A program made the position numbers and the translations under genes. The notes beneath the pieces were generated by a model. The model was not told the origin of the DNA. It saw only the letters and a list, made by a program, of their open reading frames with translations, and searched no databases. From Bacillota bacterium (lineage in GTDB: Bacteria > Bacillota > Clostridia > Acetivibrionales > JAMNXU01), in assembly GCA_023623175.1 (NCBI GenBank), contig JAMNXU010000013.1, positions 107,934 through 171,933 on the forward strand: DNA of 64,000 nt, written 5' to 3'. Shown one piece after another: positions 43,147 to 52,260 of the stretch (positions are counted from its first letter, which is position 1; the number at the start of each line of letters is the position of its first letter).

Positions 43147-45147
43147 TTACCTTACCCTGGCTCCTGTGGGAACGTCGCCGTCCAAAACAGCAACGGCCAG
43201 TTTTTCCCCGTCGGAAGCGGCGAGTATCATACCCTGCGATTCTATACCTCTCAGCCTGGCAGGCTTGAGGTTTGCAACGAGTATGAGTTTTTTGCCAACC
43301 AGTTCTTCGGGGCTGTAATATTTAGCAATGCCCGCCACGACCTGCCTGATCTCGTTACCCATTTCGAGCCTGAGTTTCATCAGCTTGTCTGCGCCCTCGA
43401 CCTTTTCGGCCTCCAGCACGCGCGCGACGCGCAGGTCAATTTTCTGAAAATCTTCTATTGTAATATATTTTTCCTTATCGCCTTCGCCCTGCTTTTCTCC
43501 GTCACTCTGCGGCGAAGCTTCCCTGGCTTTTTCTTCAGGCTTATCCTTTTTCGCTTCGGCCTTCGCCTTATCAGCCTGGGCTGTCATTTTTTCAACCTCC
43601 TCGAGCTCCTTTTTTACATCAATTCTTGGGAAAATGACTTCGCCTTTCCTGACCACGGCGCCGGCGGGATACGTTCCCCATTTCTTCGAACTGTCCCATT
43701 CCACCGCTTCGCCGCCTATGCCAAGCTGTTCCCATATCTTTGCCGGGGTTTCGGGCATAAAGGGCTGGATCAGTATGGAAATTATCCTTATGCTTTCCGC
43801 AAGGTTATACATCACGGCCGCGAGCCTGTTCCTCTTCGACTCGTCCTTTGCGAGCACCCAGGGCATTGTTTCATCAATATACTTGTTGGTGCGCGAAACA
43901 AGCTTCCAGATTTCCGCCAGGGCCGTGCTGAACTGCAGTTTGTCGAGCAGTTCCTCTACCCTGCCCGGCGTTTCCGTGGCAAGGGAAATCAGTTCGTCAT
44001 CAAAATCGCCCTTTTCCCTTGTCTCAGGTATGGTACCTCCGAAATACCTGTCAATCATCGCCACGGTCCTGCTCACGAGATTTCCGAGATCATTGGCGAG
44101 ATCCGAATTGATCCGGTTGATCAGCGCTTCATTGGAAAATACTCCGTCGGAGCCAAACGGCACTTCCCTCAGAAGGAAATACCTCACGGCGTCCACACCG
44201 TACTTTGAAACCAGGACAACAGGATCCACCACATTCCCCTTGGACTTGGACATCTTTCCGCCTTCGAGCAGGAGCCATCCGTGACCGAAAACCTGCTTCG
44301 GGAGCGGTTCTCCCAGTGCCATGAGCATGGCCGGCCAGATAATGGTATGGAATCGCACAATTTCCTTTCCGACAAGGTGCAGATCCGCGGGCCAGTACCT
44401 GCGGTAGTCAGAATCATTATCGGTCATGAACCCCAGGGCTGTCACGTAGTTGGACAGGGCATCTATCCACACGTATACCACGTGCTTCTCGTCGAAGGGC
44501 ACGGGAATTCCCCAGTTGAAAGTCGTCCTCGAAACGCACAGGTCCTCAAGGCCCGGTCTCAGGAAGTTGTTGAGCATTTCATTGCGCCGCGAAACCGGCT
44601 GAATAAAATCGGGATTTTCCTCAATATATTTGATCAGCCTGTCCTGGTACTTGGAAAGCCTGAAAAAGTAACTCTCCTCCCTCGTCAGTTCGACTTCCCT
44701 GCCGCAGTCGGGGCATTTTCCGTCCACCAGCTGGGTCTCAGTCCAGAAAGACTCGCACGGTGTGCAATACCATCCCTCATACTGGCTTTTGTATATATCG
44801 CCCTGGTCATACAGCTTTTTGAAAATCTTCTGAACTATGGCCTCGTGCTCGGGATCCGTCGTCCTGATAAACCGGTCGTTGGATATCTTCATCAGCTTCC
44901 ACAGTTCCCTGATGCCTGCGACTATTTCATCAACGTACTGTTTTGGCGTAACTCCCTTTTCCTCGGCCACCCGCTGTATCTTCTGACCATGTTCGTCGGT
45001 CCCGGTCAGAAACATGACATCATATCCCCTGAGTCTTTTATATCGCGCCATGGCGTCGGCCGCAACGGTCGTGTAGCTGTGGCCAATATGCAGCTTGTCG
45101 CTCGGATAATAAATAGGTGTCGTTATGTAGAACTTCTTACTGCTCAT
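43147..45147 (-). CDS. metG: Methionyl-tRNA synthetase
   Basis: A class I synthetase charging tRNA-Met, 666 residues. HIGH motif region LHIGHSYTT, zinc knuckle CTPCESFW..CPDCGREV, KMSKS (GGKMSKSKGN), and a C-terminal OB-fold tRNA-binding domain (FQKIDLRVARVLEAEKVEGADKLM..) after a charged linker (EKMTAQADKAKAEAKKDKPEEK). The start ATG follows AAGGGAGG. It precedes tatD in the conserved order. REP-like elements lie 165 bp upstream. Confidence 0.97.
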   Translation of the reverse strand: MSSKKFYITTPIYYPSDKLHIGHSYTTVAADAMARYKRLRGYDVMFLTGTDEHGQKIQRVAEEKGVTPKQYVDEIVAGIRELWKLMKISNDRFIRTTDPEHEAIVQKIFKKLYDQGDIYKSQYEGWYCTPCESFWTETQLVDGKCPDCGREVELTREESYFFRLSKYQDRLIKYIEENPDFIQPVSRRNEMLNNFLRPGLEDLCVSRTTFNWGIPVPFDEKHVVYVWIDALSNYVTALGFMTDNDSDYRRYWPADLHLVGKEIVRFHTIIWPAMLMALGEPLPKQVFGHGWLLLEGGKMSKSKGNVVDPVVLVSKYGVDAVRYFLLREVPFGSDGVFSNEALINRINSDLANDLGNLVSRTVAMIDRYFGGTIPETREKGDFDDELISLATETPGRVEELLDKLQFSTALAEIWKLVSRTNKYIDETMPWVLAKDESKRNRLAAVMYNLAESIRIISILIQPFMPETPAKIWEQLGIGGEAVEWDSSKKWGTYPAGAVVRKGEVIFPRIDVKKELEEVEKMTAQADKAKAEAKKDKPEEKAREASPQSDGEKQGEGDKEKYITIEDFQKIDLRVARVLEAEKVEGADKLMKLRLEMGNEIRQVVAGIAKYYSPEELVGKKLILVANLKPARLRGIESQGMILAASDGEKLAVAVLDGDVPTGARVR

Positions 45148-45311
45148 GTTTCAATGCCTCCCTTTTATTTAGCCCTGCGGAGAGCGTTTTCAGTATATCA
45201 TCCTTGAATTAGTATTTTATCCAAAAAGAACATTTAAAATAAGCGGTGAAATCCCCCTGCAGCATTCCCATATTCCGCTGCGGCGGTTACAACAACTGCT
45301 TGTCCTTTTGC

Positions 45312-45420
45312 GGGACACGGGGACGGTTCTCCCGGGACACGGGGACGGTTCTCCTGTCCCTGCCGGGACACGGGGACGGTTCTCCTGTCCCTGCCGGGTA
45401 CATTGGGACGGTTCCCCCGG
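45312..45420. repeat. REP-like cluster, four copies
   Basis: A truncated copy (45312-45331), two full copies (45334-45360, 45365-45391) and one decayed copy (45396-45420), all in the same orientation, between spmB and metG. The rest of 45148-45595 has no gene. Confidence 0.88.
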
Positions 45421-45595
45421 CTACTCATATACGCGGCAGTGCTTGTATGCCCGGCTGTACTCTTATTCGTAAATGTATTAAACAGCTAATAGTTCAATAT
45501 ATTACTTAATAATTATTACTATACAGTTATTAAACTTTTTTTTCAACAGAAAACCAATGTACATGGGAAAAACAGGGGGAAAACCGGCAGCATCA

Positions 45596-46132
45596 TCACG
45601 GGTTTCCGAAGAGCATTCTGCAGATCAGCAGCGATGCGATCATGCCGGCAATGTCGGCAATAAGAGCCGCTCCGAGGGCATAGCGTATTTTTTTGATCCC
45701 CATGGCCCCGAAATAAACCGTAAGGGTATAGAATATCGTTTCCGTGGAACCCATCATGGTACATGCAAGCCTTCCTGTAAAGGAATCGGGTCCGTGTTCC
45801 TTCATTATATCCGATACCAGCGCCATGGACGCGCTGCCTGAGACAGGTCTCAAAAACGCCAGGGTCAGTGCATCCGGCGGAATTCCCAGCAGGTTCGTAA
45901 CGGGCCTTAAAGCAAACAGAATCAGGTCCAGGGCTCCTGAAGCCCTGAAAACCGCGACGGCGACCATCAAGCCTACAAGCGGAGGGATAATTCTAACAGT
46001 GGTGGTTATCCCGTCCTTCGCGCCCTCGGCAAACTGGTCATAAACCCTGACATTCCTGTACATGCCAATTGACAAAATCGCAATAAAAACCAAAGGTACC
46101 GCATAGACGGAGATGTCCTTCATAAAGCTCAT
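45596..46132 (-). CDS. spmB: Spore maturation protein B
   Basis: A 178-residue integral membrane protein of the nucleoside-recognition (Gate) type, required with SpmA for spore-core dehydration in Bacillus. Helices cover VPLVFIAILSIGMY, LVGLMVAVAVF and ALIADIAGMIASLLIC; hallmark GTTTVRIIPP and FLRPVSGSASMALVSD motifs are visible. Its start overlaps the spmA stop by four bases, so the pair is translationally coupled. Confidence 0.95.
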   Translation of the reverse strand: MSFMKDISVYAVPLVFIAILSIGMYRNVRVYDQFAEGAKDGITTTVRIIPPLVGLMVAVAVFRASGALDLILFALRPVTNLLGIPPDALTLAFLRPVSGSASMALVSDIMKEHGPDSFTGRLACTMMGSTETIFYTLTVYFGAMGIKKIRYALGAALIADIAGMIASLLICRMLFGNP

Positions 46133-47085
46133 GTTCCCGTTCTCCTGTATTTGCTGTAAATTTTTTCATTACCGGCGCAGCTGCTGTTGCAATTACCCCT
46201 GCTTTTGCTCATGTAGCTGCCCCTCTTGCTGTTCCCGTAATTACCTCTGAAACAATTTTTATAACTACCTTCCGAACTGCTCCCGTAATGACTCCCACTC
46301 CTATGCACGCCCCTGTTCCGCCTGCTTCCGAAAAGAATCCCTCTTTTTCCGAAAATTTTTCCGTATCCAAAAATTCTTCTGCTTCCGAAAAACCTTTCGT
46401 TTCCGAAAAAAACCCGGACATTTGCCGCACTGTTACCGCTTCCGGATATATCCTTACGGCAGGTTCCACGCGTATAGAGGGTTTTCCGGGATACTTTACG
46501 CAATTTTACCGCCGAAAGGCGTGCGAATATTTTCGCCGCGGTTATGCCGGCAACGCTGGAACACAACGTGGCAAACCATATGGCGCCCATGACATCCGCG
46601 GGATTCCTCGCTCCCGCCGCTGCCCTGAGAGCGATGATGGTCGCGGGCACGAGCTGTATTACAGATGTGTTGAGCACCAGGAACATGCACATGGAGTCGG
46701 TGGCCGTGTCTTTCACAGGATTAAGTTTCTGCAGTTCGTTCATCGCTTTGATCCCAAGCGGCGTGGCCGCATTTCCCAGGCCGAGAAAATTGGCAGCGAG
46801 ATTGAGGACAACAGCGCCCAGCGCAGGATGTCTCCGCGGAATTCCGGGGAATAAATATTGAAGCAGCGGTTTCGCCGCACGGGCAATAAAATCCGTAAGC
46901 CCGCTTTTTTCAGCAATCCTCATTAAACCGCTCCAAAGACACATTATCCCCAAAAGCCCCAGGCTCAGCTCCACCGCTCCTGAAGCGGCATCAAGGGCAG
47001 CTCTTGTTACCTGTTCGGTCCTGCCGTTCACTATGCTTATCAAAAATCCTGATACGAGTAAAAAAAACCAGACGTAATTCAGCAT
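46129..47085 (-). CDS. spmA: Spore maturation protein A with an odd C-terminal tail
   Basis: SpmA acts with SpmB in spore-core dehydration. Residues 1-195 match the family: membrane helices, LGLGNAATPLGIKAMNELQ and PATIIALRAAAGA. The family normally ends near there, but this protein runs to 318 residues, adding about 120 residues rich in Gly, Ser, Arg, Lys and Phe (NERFFGSRRIFGYGKIFGKR, YGSSSEGSYKN). The tail looks like translated short repeats and may be recently acquired; it still leads into spmB without a frameshift. Start: ATG after AAAGGAATT. Confidence 0.9.
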   Translation of the reverse strand: MLNYVWFFLLVSGFLISIVNGRTEQVTRAALDAASGAVELSLGLLGIMCLWSGLMRIAEKSGLTDFIARAAKPLLQYLFPGIPRRHPALGAVVLNLAANFLGLGNAATPLGIKAMNELQKLNPVKDTATDSMCMFLVLNTSVIQLVPATIIALRAAAGARNPADVMGAIWFATLCSSVAGITAAKIFARLSAVKLRKVSRKTLYTRGTCRKDISGSGNSAANVRVFFGNERFFGSRRIFGYGKIFGKRGILFGSRRNRGVHRSGSHYGSSSEGSYKNCFRGNYGNSKRGSYMSKSRGNCNSSCAGNEKIYSKYRRTGT

Positions 47086-47199
47086 CTCACATTAAATTCC
47101 TTTATTTTGCATATTAATTTATATGAAAAACTCAAACAAAAATTCGTCGGAAACGTGACGAGCCGGAAAAATCGCTGCGAAGGGATTCTGTCGACTTTT

Positions 47200-47217
47200 G
47201 TCAAATATGGATTTGAC
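47200..47217. promoter_or_regulatory. Perfect inverted repeat upstream of abrB
   Basis: GTCAAAT-ATGG-ATTTGAC, followed by GTTTTT. It could be an operator or weak hairpin between spmA and abrB. The rest of 47086-47408 has no gene. Confidence 0.4.
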
Positions 47218-47408
47218 GTTTTTCCAGTTAATTATTAACATATATGTATTTTTATTCGCCAGTAAAAATAGTAACAATGTCCCATATAAACAGGCCTAAG
47301 CGGATTTATTCCAACAATATAGAGATTTAGCCGGCATCAGAGAAACAGGAAATTTTAAGACGGTGAAAATTTTCAATAACATTTTTTAGATTTTCTTGAA
47401 TTAAATTG

Positions 47409-47437
47409 TTGACGATTATTGGAATTTATGGTATTAT
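47409..47437 (+). promoter_or_regulatory. Predicted promoter of the abrB-like gene
   Basis: TTGACG, 17 bases, TATTAT, about 50 bp before the ATG: a good sigma-A match. Confidence 0.8.
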
Positions 47438-47485
47438 AAATTCAAACAAGTTTGTCGAATATCGTAATATAAAGGAGGAAGGTTT

Positions 47486-47725
47486 ATGAAGTCCACAGGT
47501 ATTGTAAGAAAGGTTGACGAGCTGGGAAGAGTGGTACTCCCGATCGAACTGAGACGTACCCTCGACATCGCAGAAAAGGATGCGCTTGAAATATACGTCG
47601 ACGGAAACACCATCATTCTTAAGAAATATGAGCCTGCATGCATTTTCTGCGGTAATGCAAAGGATGTAATTGTTTACAAGGGCAAGAACATTTGTCCTGA
47701 CTGCATGAGAGAGCTGAAGAAGTAA
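47486..47725 (+). CDS. AbrB family transition-state regulator
   Basis: A 79-residue DNA-binding regulator. The N-terminal swapped-hairpin AbrB domain reads MKSTGIVRKVDELGRVVLPIELRRTLDI..DALEIYVDGNTIILKKY; the C-terminus adds CIFCG and CPDC, a likely zinc knuckle seen in clostridial AbrB proteins. In Bacillus AbrB represses transition-phase genes. The start ATG follows AAGGAGGAAGG. A strong promoter lies upstream; its terminator overlaps the end of rsmI. It is the only plus-strand gene in this block, as abrB also is in Bacillus (opposite to neighbours). Confidence 0.94.
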   Translation: MKSTGIVRKVDELGRVVLPIELRRTLDIAEKDALEIYVDGNTIILKKYEPACIFCGNAKDVIVYKGKNICPDCMRELKK

Positions 47726-47735
47726 GCCTCTGAAT

Positions 47736-47771
47736 AAAGAAGATCCTCAAAAGGGGTCTTCTTTATTTTTT
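47736..47771 (+). terminator. Terminator of the abrB-like gene
   Basis: AAGAAGATCC / GGGTCTTCTT followed by a T run; it overlaps the last codons of the convergent rsmI gene. Confidence 0.8.
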
Positions 47772-48607
47772 AACAGGCTGTTGTAAACTTCCCTGCGGCT
47801 CAGGCCCCGGTCTTCGGCAACTTTTTTCATTGCCGTTTTTTTGTCTGCGCCCATGCCAATGTAATAATCCACGTGCTGCTTTATGCTCATATCCTTCCAA
47901 AAGGCGGCGTCGACCGTGTCTTTTTCACGGGCTCCTTCCAGGATCAGCACAAACTCGCCTCTCGGGTCATTGGTTTCAAAAATTTCCAGCGCATCGGCAA
48001 TTGTATCGCAACGGATAAATTCCTCGAATTTCTTGGTCAATTCCCGCGCGAGCACAATCCTGCGCGGATCCAGCGCATCCTTCAGTTCCCTCAGTGTATA
48101 AACCAGCTTGTGGGGAGCCTCGTAAAGCACCACGGTCCTGGTTTCCGCCGCGAGCTGTTCTATTCTTTCGCGCCGCGAGCGCTTGTTCATGGGCAAGAAT
48201 CCTTCAAATACAAACCTTCCAGCCGGCAGACCCGACAGGACGAGCGCCATTACCGCGGCAACAGGCCCCGGGGCCATTGTAACTTCTATCCCGTTTTCAA
48301 TGGCCTGCGAAACGAGCTCTTCACCGGGATCCGAAATCCCGGGCGTTCCCGCGTCGGACACAAGGGCTATATTCTTCCCTTCAAGCAGCCGTTCTATCAG
48401 CCACTTTCCCCTTTCGGCCCTGTTATGCTCGTAGTAGCTCACGAGGGGTTTTTTTATTTCAAAATGGTTCATCAGTTGTTTTGTGCGCCTCGTATCTTCC
48501 GCGGCGATAATGTCAACTTCCTTAAGAATTCTCAGCGCGCGCAGCGTTATATCCTCGAGATTCCCGATGGGCGTCGCCACCAGGTACAGGCATCCTTTAT
48601 CACTCAA
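47747..48607 (-). CDS. rsmI: 16S rRNA (cytidine1402-2'-O) methyltransferase
   Basis: RsmI (YabC) methylates a 16S rRNA cytidine ribose using SAM. Tetrapyrrole-methylase fold: LYLVATPIGNLEDITLRALR, AEDTRRTKQL, ALVSDAGTPGISDPGEELV, and FVFEGFLP. 286 residues is typical. Start: TTG 48607 after GAGAGG, overlapping trmN6 by eight bases, so the genes are coupled. Confidence 0.95.
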   Translation of the reverse strand: MSDKGCLYLVATPIGNLEDITLRALRILKEVDIIAAEDTRRTKQLMNHFEIKKPLVSYYEHNRAERGKWLIERLLEGKNIALVSDAGTPGISDPGEELVSQAIENGIEVTMAPGPVAAVMALVLSGLPAGRFVFEGFLPMNKRSRRERIEQLAAETRTVVLYEAPHKLVYTLRELKDALDPRRIVLARELTKKFEEFIRCDTIADALEIFETNDPRGEFVLILEGAREKDTVDAAFWKDMSIKQHVDYYIGMGADKKTAMKKVAEDRGLSRREVYNSLLKNKEDPF

Positions 48608-49382
48608 TAACGTTTACCTCTCTTGCGTATATTTCGTTTATTTCCTGTGTATAACACCCGTTCTGATCATACACATACAGCGGCTCCATCATCTTGAGTT
48701 CGGGCTTTCCGCCCCTCATTCCCCTGATAAGCAAAAGATTCGCCTTTTTCCCCGGCGAAGGGTGGACGAATCTCAGGTACTTGGGCTCTATGCCATAACA
48801 ACGCATGTAACAGACAATGTCCACGAGCCTGTGAGGCCTGTGCACCATGGCAAACAGGCCGCCGGGTTTAAGCAGTTTTGACGAGACCTTTATAACATCC
48901 TCCAGCGTGCACATCAGCTCGTGCCTTGCAACGGCCTTGCTGTCCAGGGGATTTACAAGCCCTGCCCCCTTGCTGATATAGGGCGGATTGGTCACAACCA
49001 CGTCAAAACTCGAAGGGCCGTAATACTCTACGGCCTTCCTAATATCGCCCTGCATTATTTCGACCTTGTCTTCAAGGTTGTTCATCCTAACGCTTCTGCT
49101 GGCCATTTCCGCTATCTCCGGCTGTATCTCTAGACCCTTGACAACGCCGGCTTCGGATTTTCCTGCAATCAATATTGCAACAATACCCGATCCGGTTCCC
49201 AGATCCACTACGCTGTCATTCCTTTTCACCGACGGGACCGTGAAATTGGCCAATAAAACCGCATCAATACCGAAACGAAAACCTTCTTTTTTCTGAATAA
49301 TTTTCAGGCCGCGATACTGCAGGTCGTCCACCTGTTCATCCTCAAGCAGCCTGATATCCGGGCGTTCTGCGCTGTTTTTCAA
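48600..49382 (-). CDS. tRNA1(Val) (adenine37-N6)-methyltransferase-like (YabB)
   Basis: A class I SAM methyltransferase of the TrmN6/YabB type, modifying A37 of a tRNA in E. coli homologues. Motifs: VVDLGTGSGIVAILIAGK (SAM binding) and VVTNPPYISKG (NPPY catalytic). 260 residues. The start is TTG 49382; the ribosome site AAGGAG is about 15 bases away, so the exact start is uncertain. It overlaps rsmI, as yabB-yabC in Bacillus. Confidence 0.92.
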   Translation of the reverse strand: MKNSAERPDIRLLEDEQVDDLQYRGLKIIQKKEGFRFGIDAVLLANFTVPSVKRNDSVVDLGTGSGIVAILIAGKSEAGVVKGLEIQPEIAEMASRSVRMNNLEDKVEIMQGDIRKAVEYYGPSSFDVVVTNPPYISKGAGLVNPLDSKAVARHELMCTLEDVIKVSSKLLKPGGLFAMVHRPHRLVDIVCYMRCYGIEPKYLRFVHPSPGKKANLLLIRGMRGGKPELKMMEPLYVYDQNGCYTQEINEIYAREVNVIE

Positions 49383-49478
49383 CTTTGCGGCACGTCTCCT
49401 TACTTAATATGCCTTATAAGAGCAAGAATATTTTGCTTCACAACGAAATTGCTTCACAACGAAATTTCCCCATAACAA

Positions 49479-49521
49479 CAAAAAGAGGCCAATAAAGGCT
49501 TTTACGCCTAAATTGACCTCC
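49479..49521 (-). terminator. Terminator of the ferredoxin unit
   Basis: GAGG.CAAT..AGGC / GCCT..ATTGGCCTC with loop GTAAAA and TTTTTG tail on the minus strand, about 10 bp after the ferredoxin stop. Confidence 0.8.
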
Positions 49522-49532
49522 TGCGTTCCCAC

Positions 49533-49703
49533 TTATTTCGGCTGAGGAGCATCAACGGGACATACGTTTGCGCATGAACCGCAATCTATGCAGGCATCTT
49601 CGTCTATAACATACCTGTCCTCACCGGCAGATATGCAGGAAACAGGGCACTCTGCTTCGCAGGCACCGCAGCTGATACAATTTTCGTTGATGTAATATGC
49701 CAT
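49533..49703 (-). CDS. 2[4Fe-4S] ferredoxin
   Basis: A clostridial-type ferredoxin of 56 residues with two CxxCxxCxxxCP sets: CISCGACEAECPVSC and CIDCGSCANVCPVD. Small electron carrier for fermentative metabolism. Start: ATG 49703 after TTGGAGG (the ATG at 49721 is upstream of it). It sits between ricT and trmN6, the position of yabA in Bacillus. Confidence 0.95.
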   Translation of the reverse strand: MAYYINENCISCGACEAECPVSCISAGEDRYVIDEDACIDCGSCANVCPVDAPQPK

Positions 49704-49862
49704 GAAAAACACCTCCAACATATATTAAAAAGTTGACATGCAATCAAGCGGACTTGCCCGACCTTATTTATTTTAACACCAATATTAACGAAAAGGAATA
49801 TTTATTTGCGATTTTTATTTTTTCTTCAAGGATATCTGCCATTATCGCCTGAATTTTATGGC

Positions 49863-50780
49863 CTAGATATCGTTTTTGCTTTCAGCGGCGCTCTCGATAT
49901 CCTCATCCTCAAGCTCCCTGAGCTCATCCATTTCAGCGGCGTCTATCTCTTCTTCACCGTTTGCGTTGGCATTGGCGATTACTTTGACTTCATCGCCGCG
50001 AAAAACTTTCAAGTCTGTTTCATTGTCCTTGTCAAGCTTGACCTTGACCGTTTCTTTCAGAAGGTTTACTTCCATTACGGTGCCCTGGCCTTCAGGCGTT
50101 TCAACAACGGCATTAACCCTGGGCAGGCGGCCCAGGGCTTCCTCATAGGCTTCCTGCTCAAATTTCAGGCAGCACATCAGCCTGCCGCAGGTGCCCGAAA
50201 TTTTTGCAGGATTAAGTGAAAGTCCCTGCTCCTTCGCCATCCTGATTGATACGGGCTGGAATTCGCCCAAAAACGACTTGCAGCAAAGGATACGCCCGCA
50301 AACGCCTATACCGCCCAGCATCTTGGATTCATCCCTTACGCCGATCTGCCTGAGCTCTATACGGGTTTTAAACACCGCCGCAAGGTCCTTTACAAGCTCG
50401 CGGAAGTCGACCCTTCCGTCGGCAGTAAAATAAAAAAGTACCTTGTTGTTGTCGAAGGTATATTCCACGTCGATAAGCTTCATATCAAGCCCGTGGTCCG
50501 CTATTTTCCTGAGACATATTTCAAAGGCTTCCTTTTCCTTGGCCTCATTTTCCCTGTAATGTTTTATATCTTCCTCGTCAGCAATCCTTATGACCTTTTT
50601 AAGCGGTGCGACTATCTCTTCTTCCGATACCTCCCGGTTAGCCACCACAACTTCTCCGAATTCAATTCCGCGGGCAGTTTCCACGATAACATGGGAATTT
50701 ACCTTTATATCCAAATCACCGGGGTCGAAATAGTATATCTTCCCGGCTTTCTTAAATCTCACTCCAACTACCTTCACCAT
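49863..50780 (-). CDS. ricT: RicT (YaaT), PSP1-domain protein
   Basis: A regulatory iron-sulfur complex subunit (YaaT/RicT) that with RicA and RicF supports RNA maturation, sporulation and competence in Bacillus. 305 residues: PSP1 domain with VGVRFKKAGKIYYFDPG, YTFDNNKVLFYFTADGRVDFRELVKDLAA and the Cys-rich IGVCGRILCCKSFLGEF and ISGTCGRLMCCLKFE that bind Fe-S clusters. Start ATG after AGGTGGTG... within the usual site. It is 5 bp after holB. Confidence 0.93.
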   Translation of the reverse strand: MVKVVGVRFKKAGKIYYFDPGDLDIKVNSHVIVETARGIEFGEVVVANREVSEEEIVAPLKKVIRIADEEDIKHYRENEAKEKEAFEICLRKIADHGLDMKLIDVEYTFDNNKVLFYFTADGRVDFRELVKDLAAVFKTRIELRQIGVRDESKMLGGIGVCGRILCCKSFLGEFQPVSIRMAKEQGLSLNPAKISGTCGRLMCCLKFEQEAYEEALGRLPRVNAVVETPEGQGTVMEVNLLKETVKVKLDKDNETDLKVFRGDEVKVIANANANGEEEIDAAEMDELRELEDEDIESAAESKNDI

Positions 50781-50785
50781 CTATG

Positions 50786-51772
50786 TTATTCCTCCTGGAA
50801 TTTCATGAGCATAACTTCCAAGCAAAGCTGATAATTGGCGTTTTGTGCCAAATTTCTCGAAGCCTCCTCTATTGCTTCGATATTGCGGATTAGTTTCGAA
50901 GGCGTATAGTGCCTCGCATTATCTAATATGATATCCTTTATGTCTGAATTAATCAATAACCTTTCATTTCCGGCAGCCAGGGCCACGAGCATGTCCCTGT
51001 AAAACAGCGCCATCATTTTGAGTATCATATCGGTATAATCCCTGTTTTCCTCGAAAAGGGACAAGGCATCCAGTGCCCTGAGCCGCGAGGAATTTTTCAG
51101 CCCCACAAGCAGATTTACCGTTTTTTTTCGCAGCTCGAAAAACTCCCGGGATTCTGCAAGACTCACAGCCGTGCCGATAATCCCGTCAGCATATGCTACG
51201 ATAAAATCCAGTCCCCCGAGCTTTCCGCCGTACTTCTCCACGAGGAACTCCCTGACTTCTTCATCGGTGTTTTTCTTCAGCATGTAGGCCGTCGCCCTGG
51301 ATTTTACCGTGGCAAGCAAAGCTTCCATGTTTGATGCATTTAAAATTATTACCGCATAGGAGGGAGGTTCTTCAAGGGTCTTCAGCAGGCAGTTCTGGGC
51401 CTGCAAAGTCATTTTGTCCGCATTGTTGATAATATAAACTTTTCTGTCAGAATACATGGGCCTGACAACGACATCGTGCTGCAATTCACGGATTAATTCC
51501 ACGCCGATGCTTTTTCCGTCGCCGTCAATTATCATGAGGTCCGGATTCGCGTTCCCGGGTATGAGCCTGCACGGCATGCAATGGCCGCAAGGGTCGGGGA
51601 AAGTGTTGCCTTTGCACAAAAGCAGAGAAGCAAAAGCCATTGAAAGCGTTTTTTTGCCTATACCCTCCGGCCCGGTTAAAATATAAGCATGCCCTACCCT
51701 GTCCTCTTTAATCGACCGGAGCATGCTCTCTACTATTCCCCTTTTGCCCACGATATCGCTAAAACCCGTCAT
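50786..51772 (-). CDS. holB: DNA polymerase III subunit delta'
   Basis: A clamp-loader subunit. From ATG 51772 it is about 328 residues: Walker A GPEGIGKKTLS, the zinc module CGHCMPCR, and sensor region LLKTLEEPPSYAVIIL, then a helical C-terminal collar. The first ATG (51799) overlaps yaaR and lacks a site; AGGGGG precedes 51772. It is between yaaR and ricT as in Bacillus. Confidence 0.93.
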   Translation of the reverse strand: MTGFSDIVGKRGIVESMLRSIKEDRVGHAYILTGPEGIGKKTLSMAFASLLLCKGNTFPDPCGHCMPCRLIPGNANPDLMIIDGDGKSIGVELIRELQHDVVVRPMYSDRKVYIINNADKMTLQAQNCLLKTLEEPPSYAVIILNASNMEALLATVKSRATAYMLKKNTDEEVREFLVEKYGGKLGGLDFIVAYADGIIGTAVSLAESREFFELRKKTVNLLVGLKNSSRLRALDALSLFEENRDYTDMILKMMALFYRDMLVALAAGNERLLINSDIKDIILDNARHYTPSKLIRNIEAIEEASRNLAQNANYQLCLEVMLMKFQEE

Positions 51773-51795
51773 TCCGGTCCCCCTGCCATGGTGGT

Positions 51796-52245
51796 TCAAA
51801 GAAAAATATCAAGTATCAGCCCGCGTATCTCGCCAAGGCTTTGCAAAATAGCCAGGTTATCCTTCTCGGCGCTGAGGATCTCCCTTGTAAGTTTTTCAAG
51901 TTCATCATCAATCTTTCTGACGATGGCGTAAACCCTGTGCCTTCCTCTCCTGTCGAGGAAATTTCGCCTGGAGAACTTCTGGGAGCCGGACAGGACCTGG
52001 CTCAGAAATTCCGATATCAGCTGTTTGTATATTTTAAGCTCCCTTATATCAGCCTTTTTGGCAAGTTTCTCCCCCTGCGCCGTTATTTTTTCCACGAGTT
52101 CGCTGATGCGGTTTTCGAAATTCCGGTTTTCCGCGTCCAGCAGCCTGTTTTTAAATCCGGCATCGGCCGCCGGCGTTTTGATCTCTTCTTTTACTTGGGT
52201 TCTGGAGATTTCCTTGCGATTGCCGAAACCAGGCTCAATTTTCAT
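51796..52245 (-). CDS. YaaR family protein (DUF327)
   Basis: A 149-residue helical protein of the YaaR/DUF327 family, whose function is not established. Visible: VEKITAQGEKLAKKADIRELKIYKQLISEFL and RRGRHRVYAIVRKIDDEL. Start: ATG 52245 after GGAGG. It is between darA and holB. Confidence 0.88.
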   Translation of the reverse strand: MKIEPGFGNRKEISRTQVKEEIKTPAADAGFKNRLLDAENRNFENRISELVEKITAQGEKLAKKADIRELKIYKQLISEFLSQVLSGSQKFSRRNFLDRRGRHRVYAIVRKIDDELEKLTREILSAEKDNLAILQSLGEIRGLILDIFL

Positions 52246-52260
52246 ATGCTCCTCCGGCAA

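Noticed and set aside
44281..45207. 308-codon plus-strand ORF
   Set aside because: It lies entirely antisense to metG, which has all family motifs.
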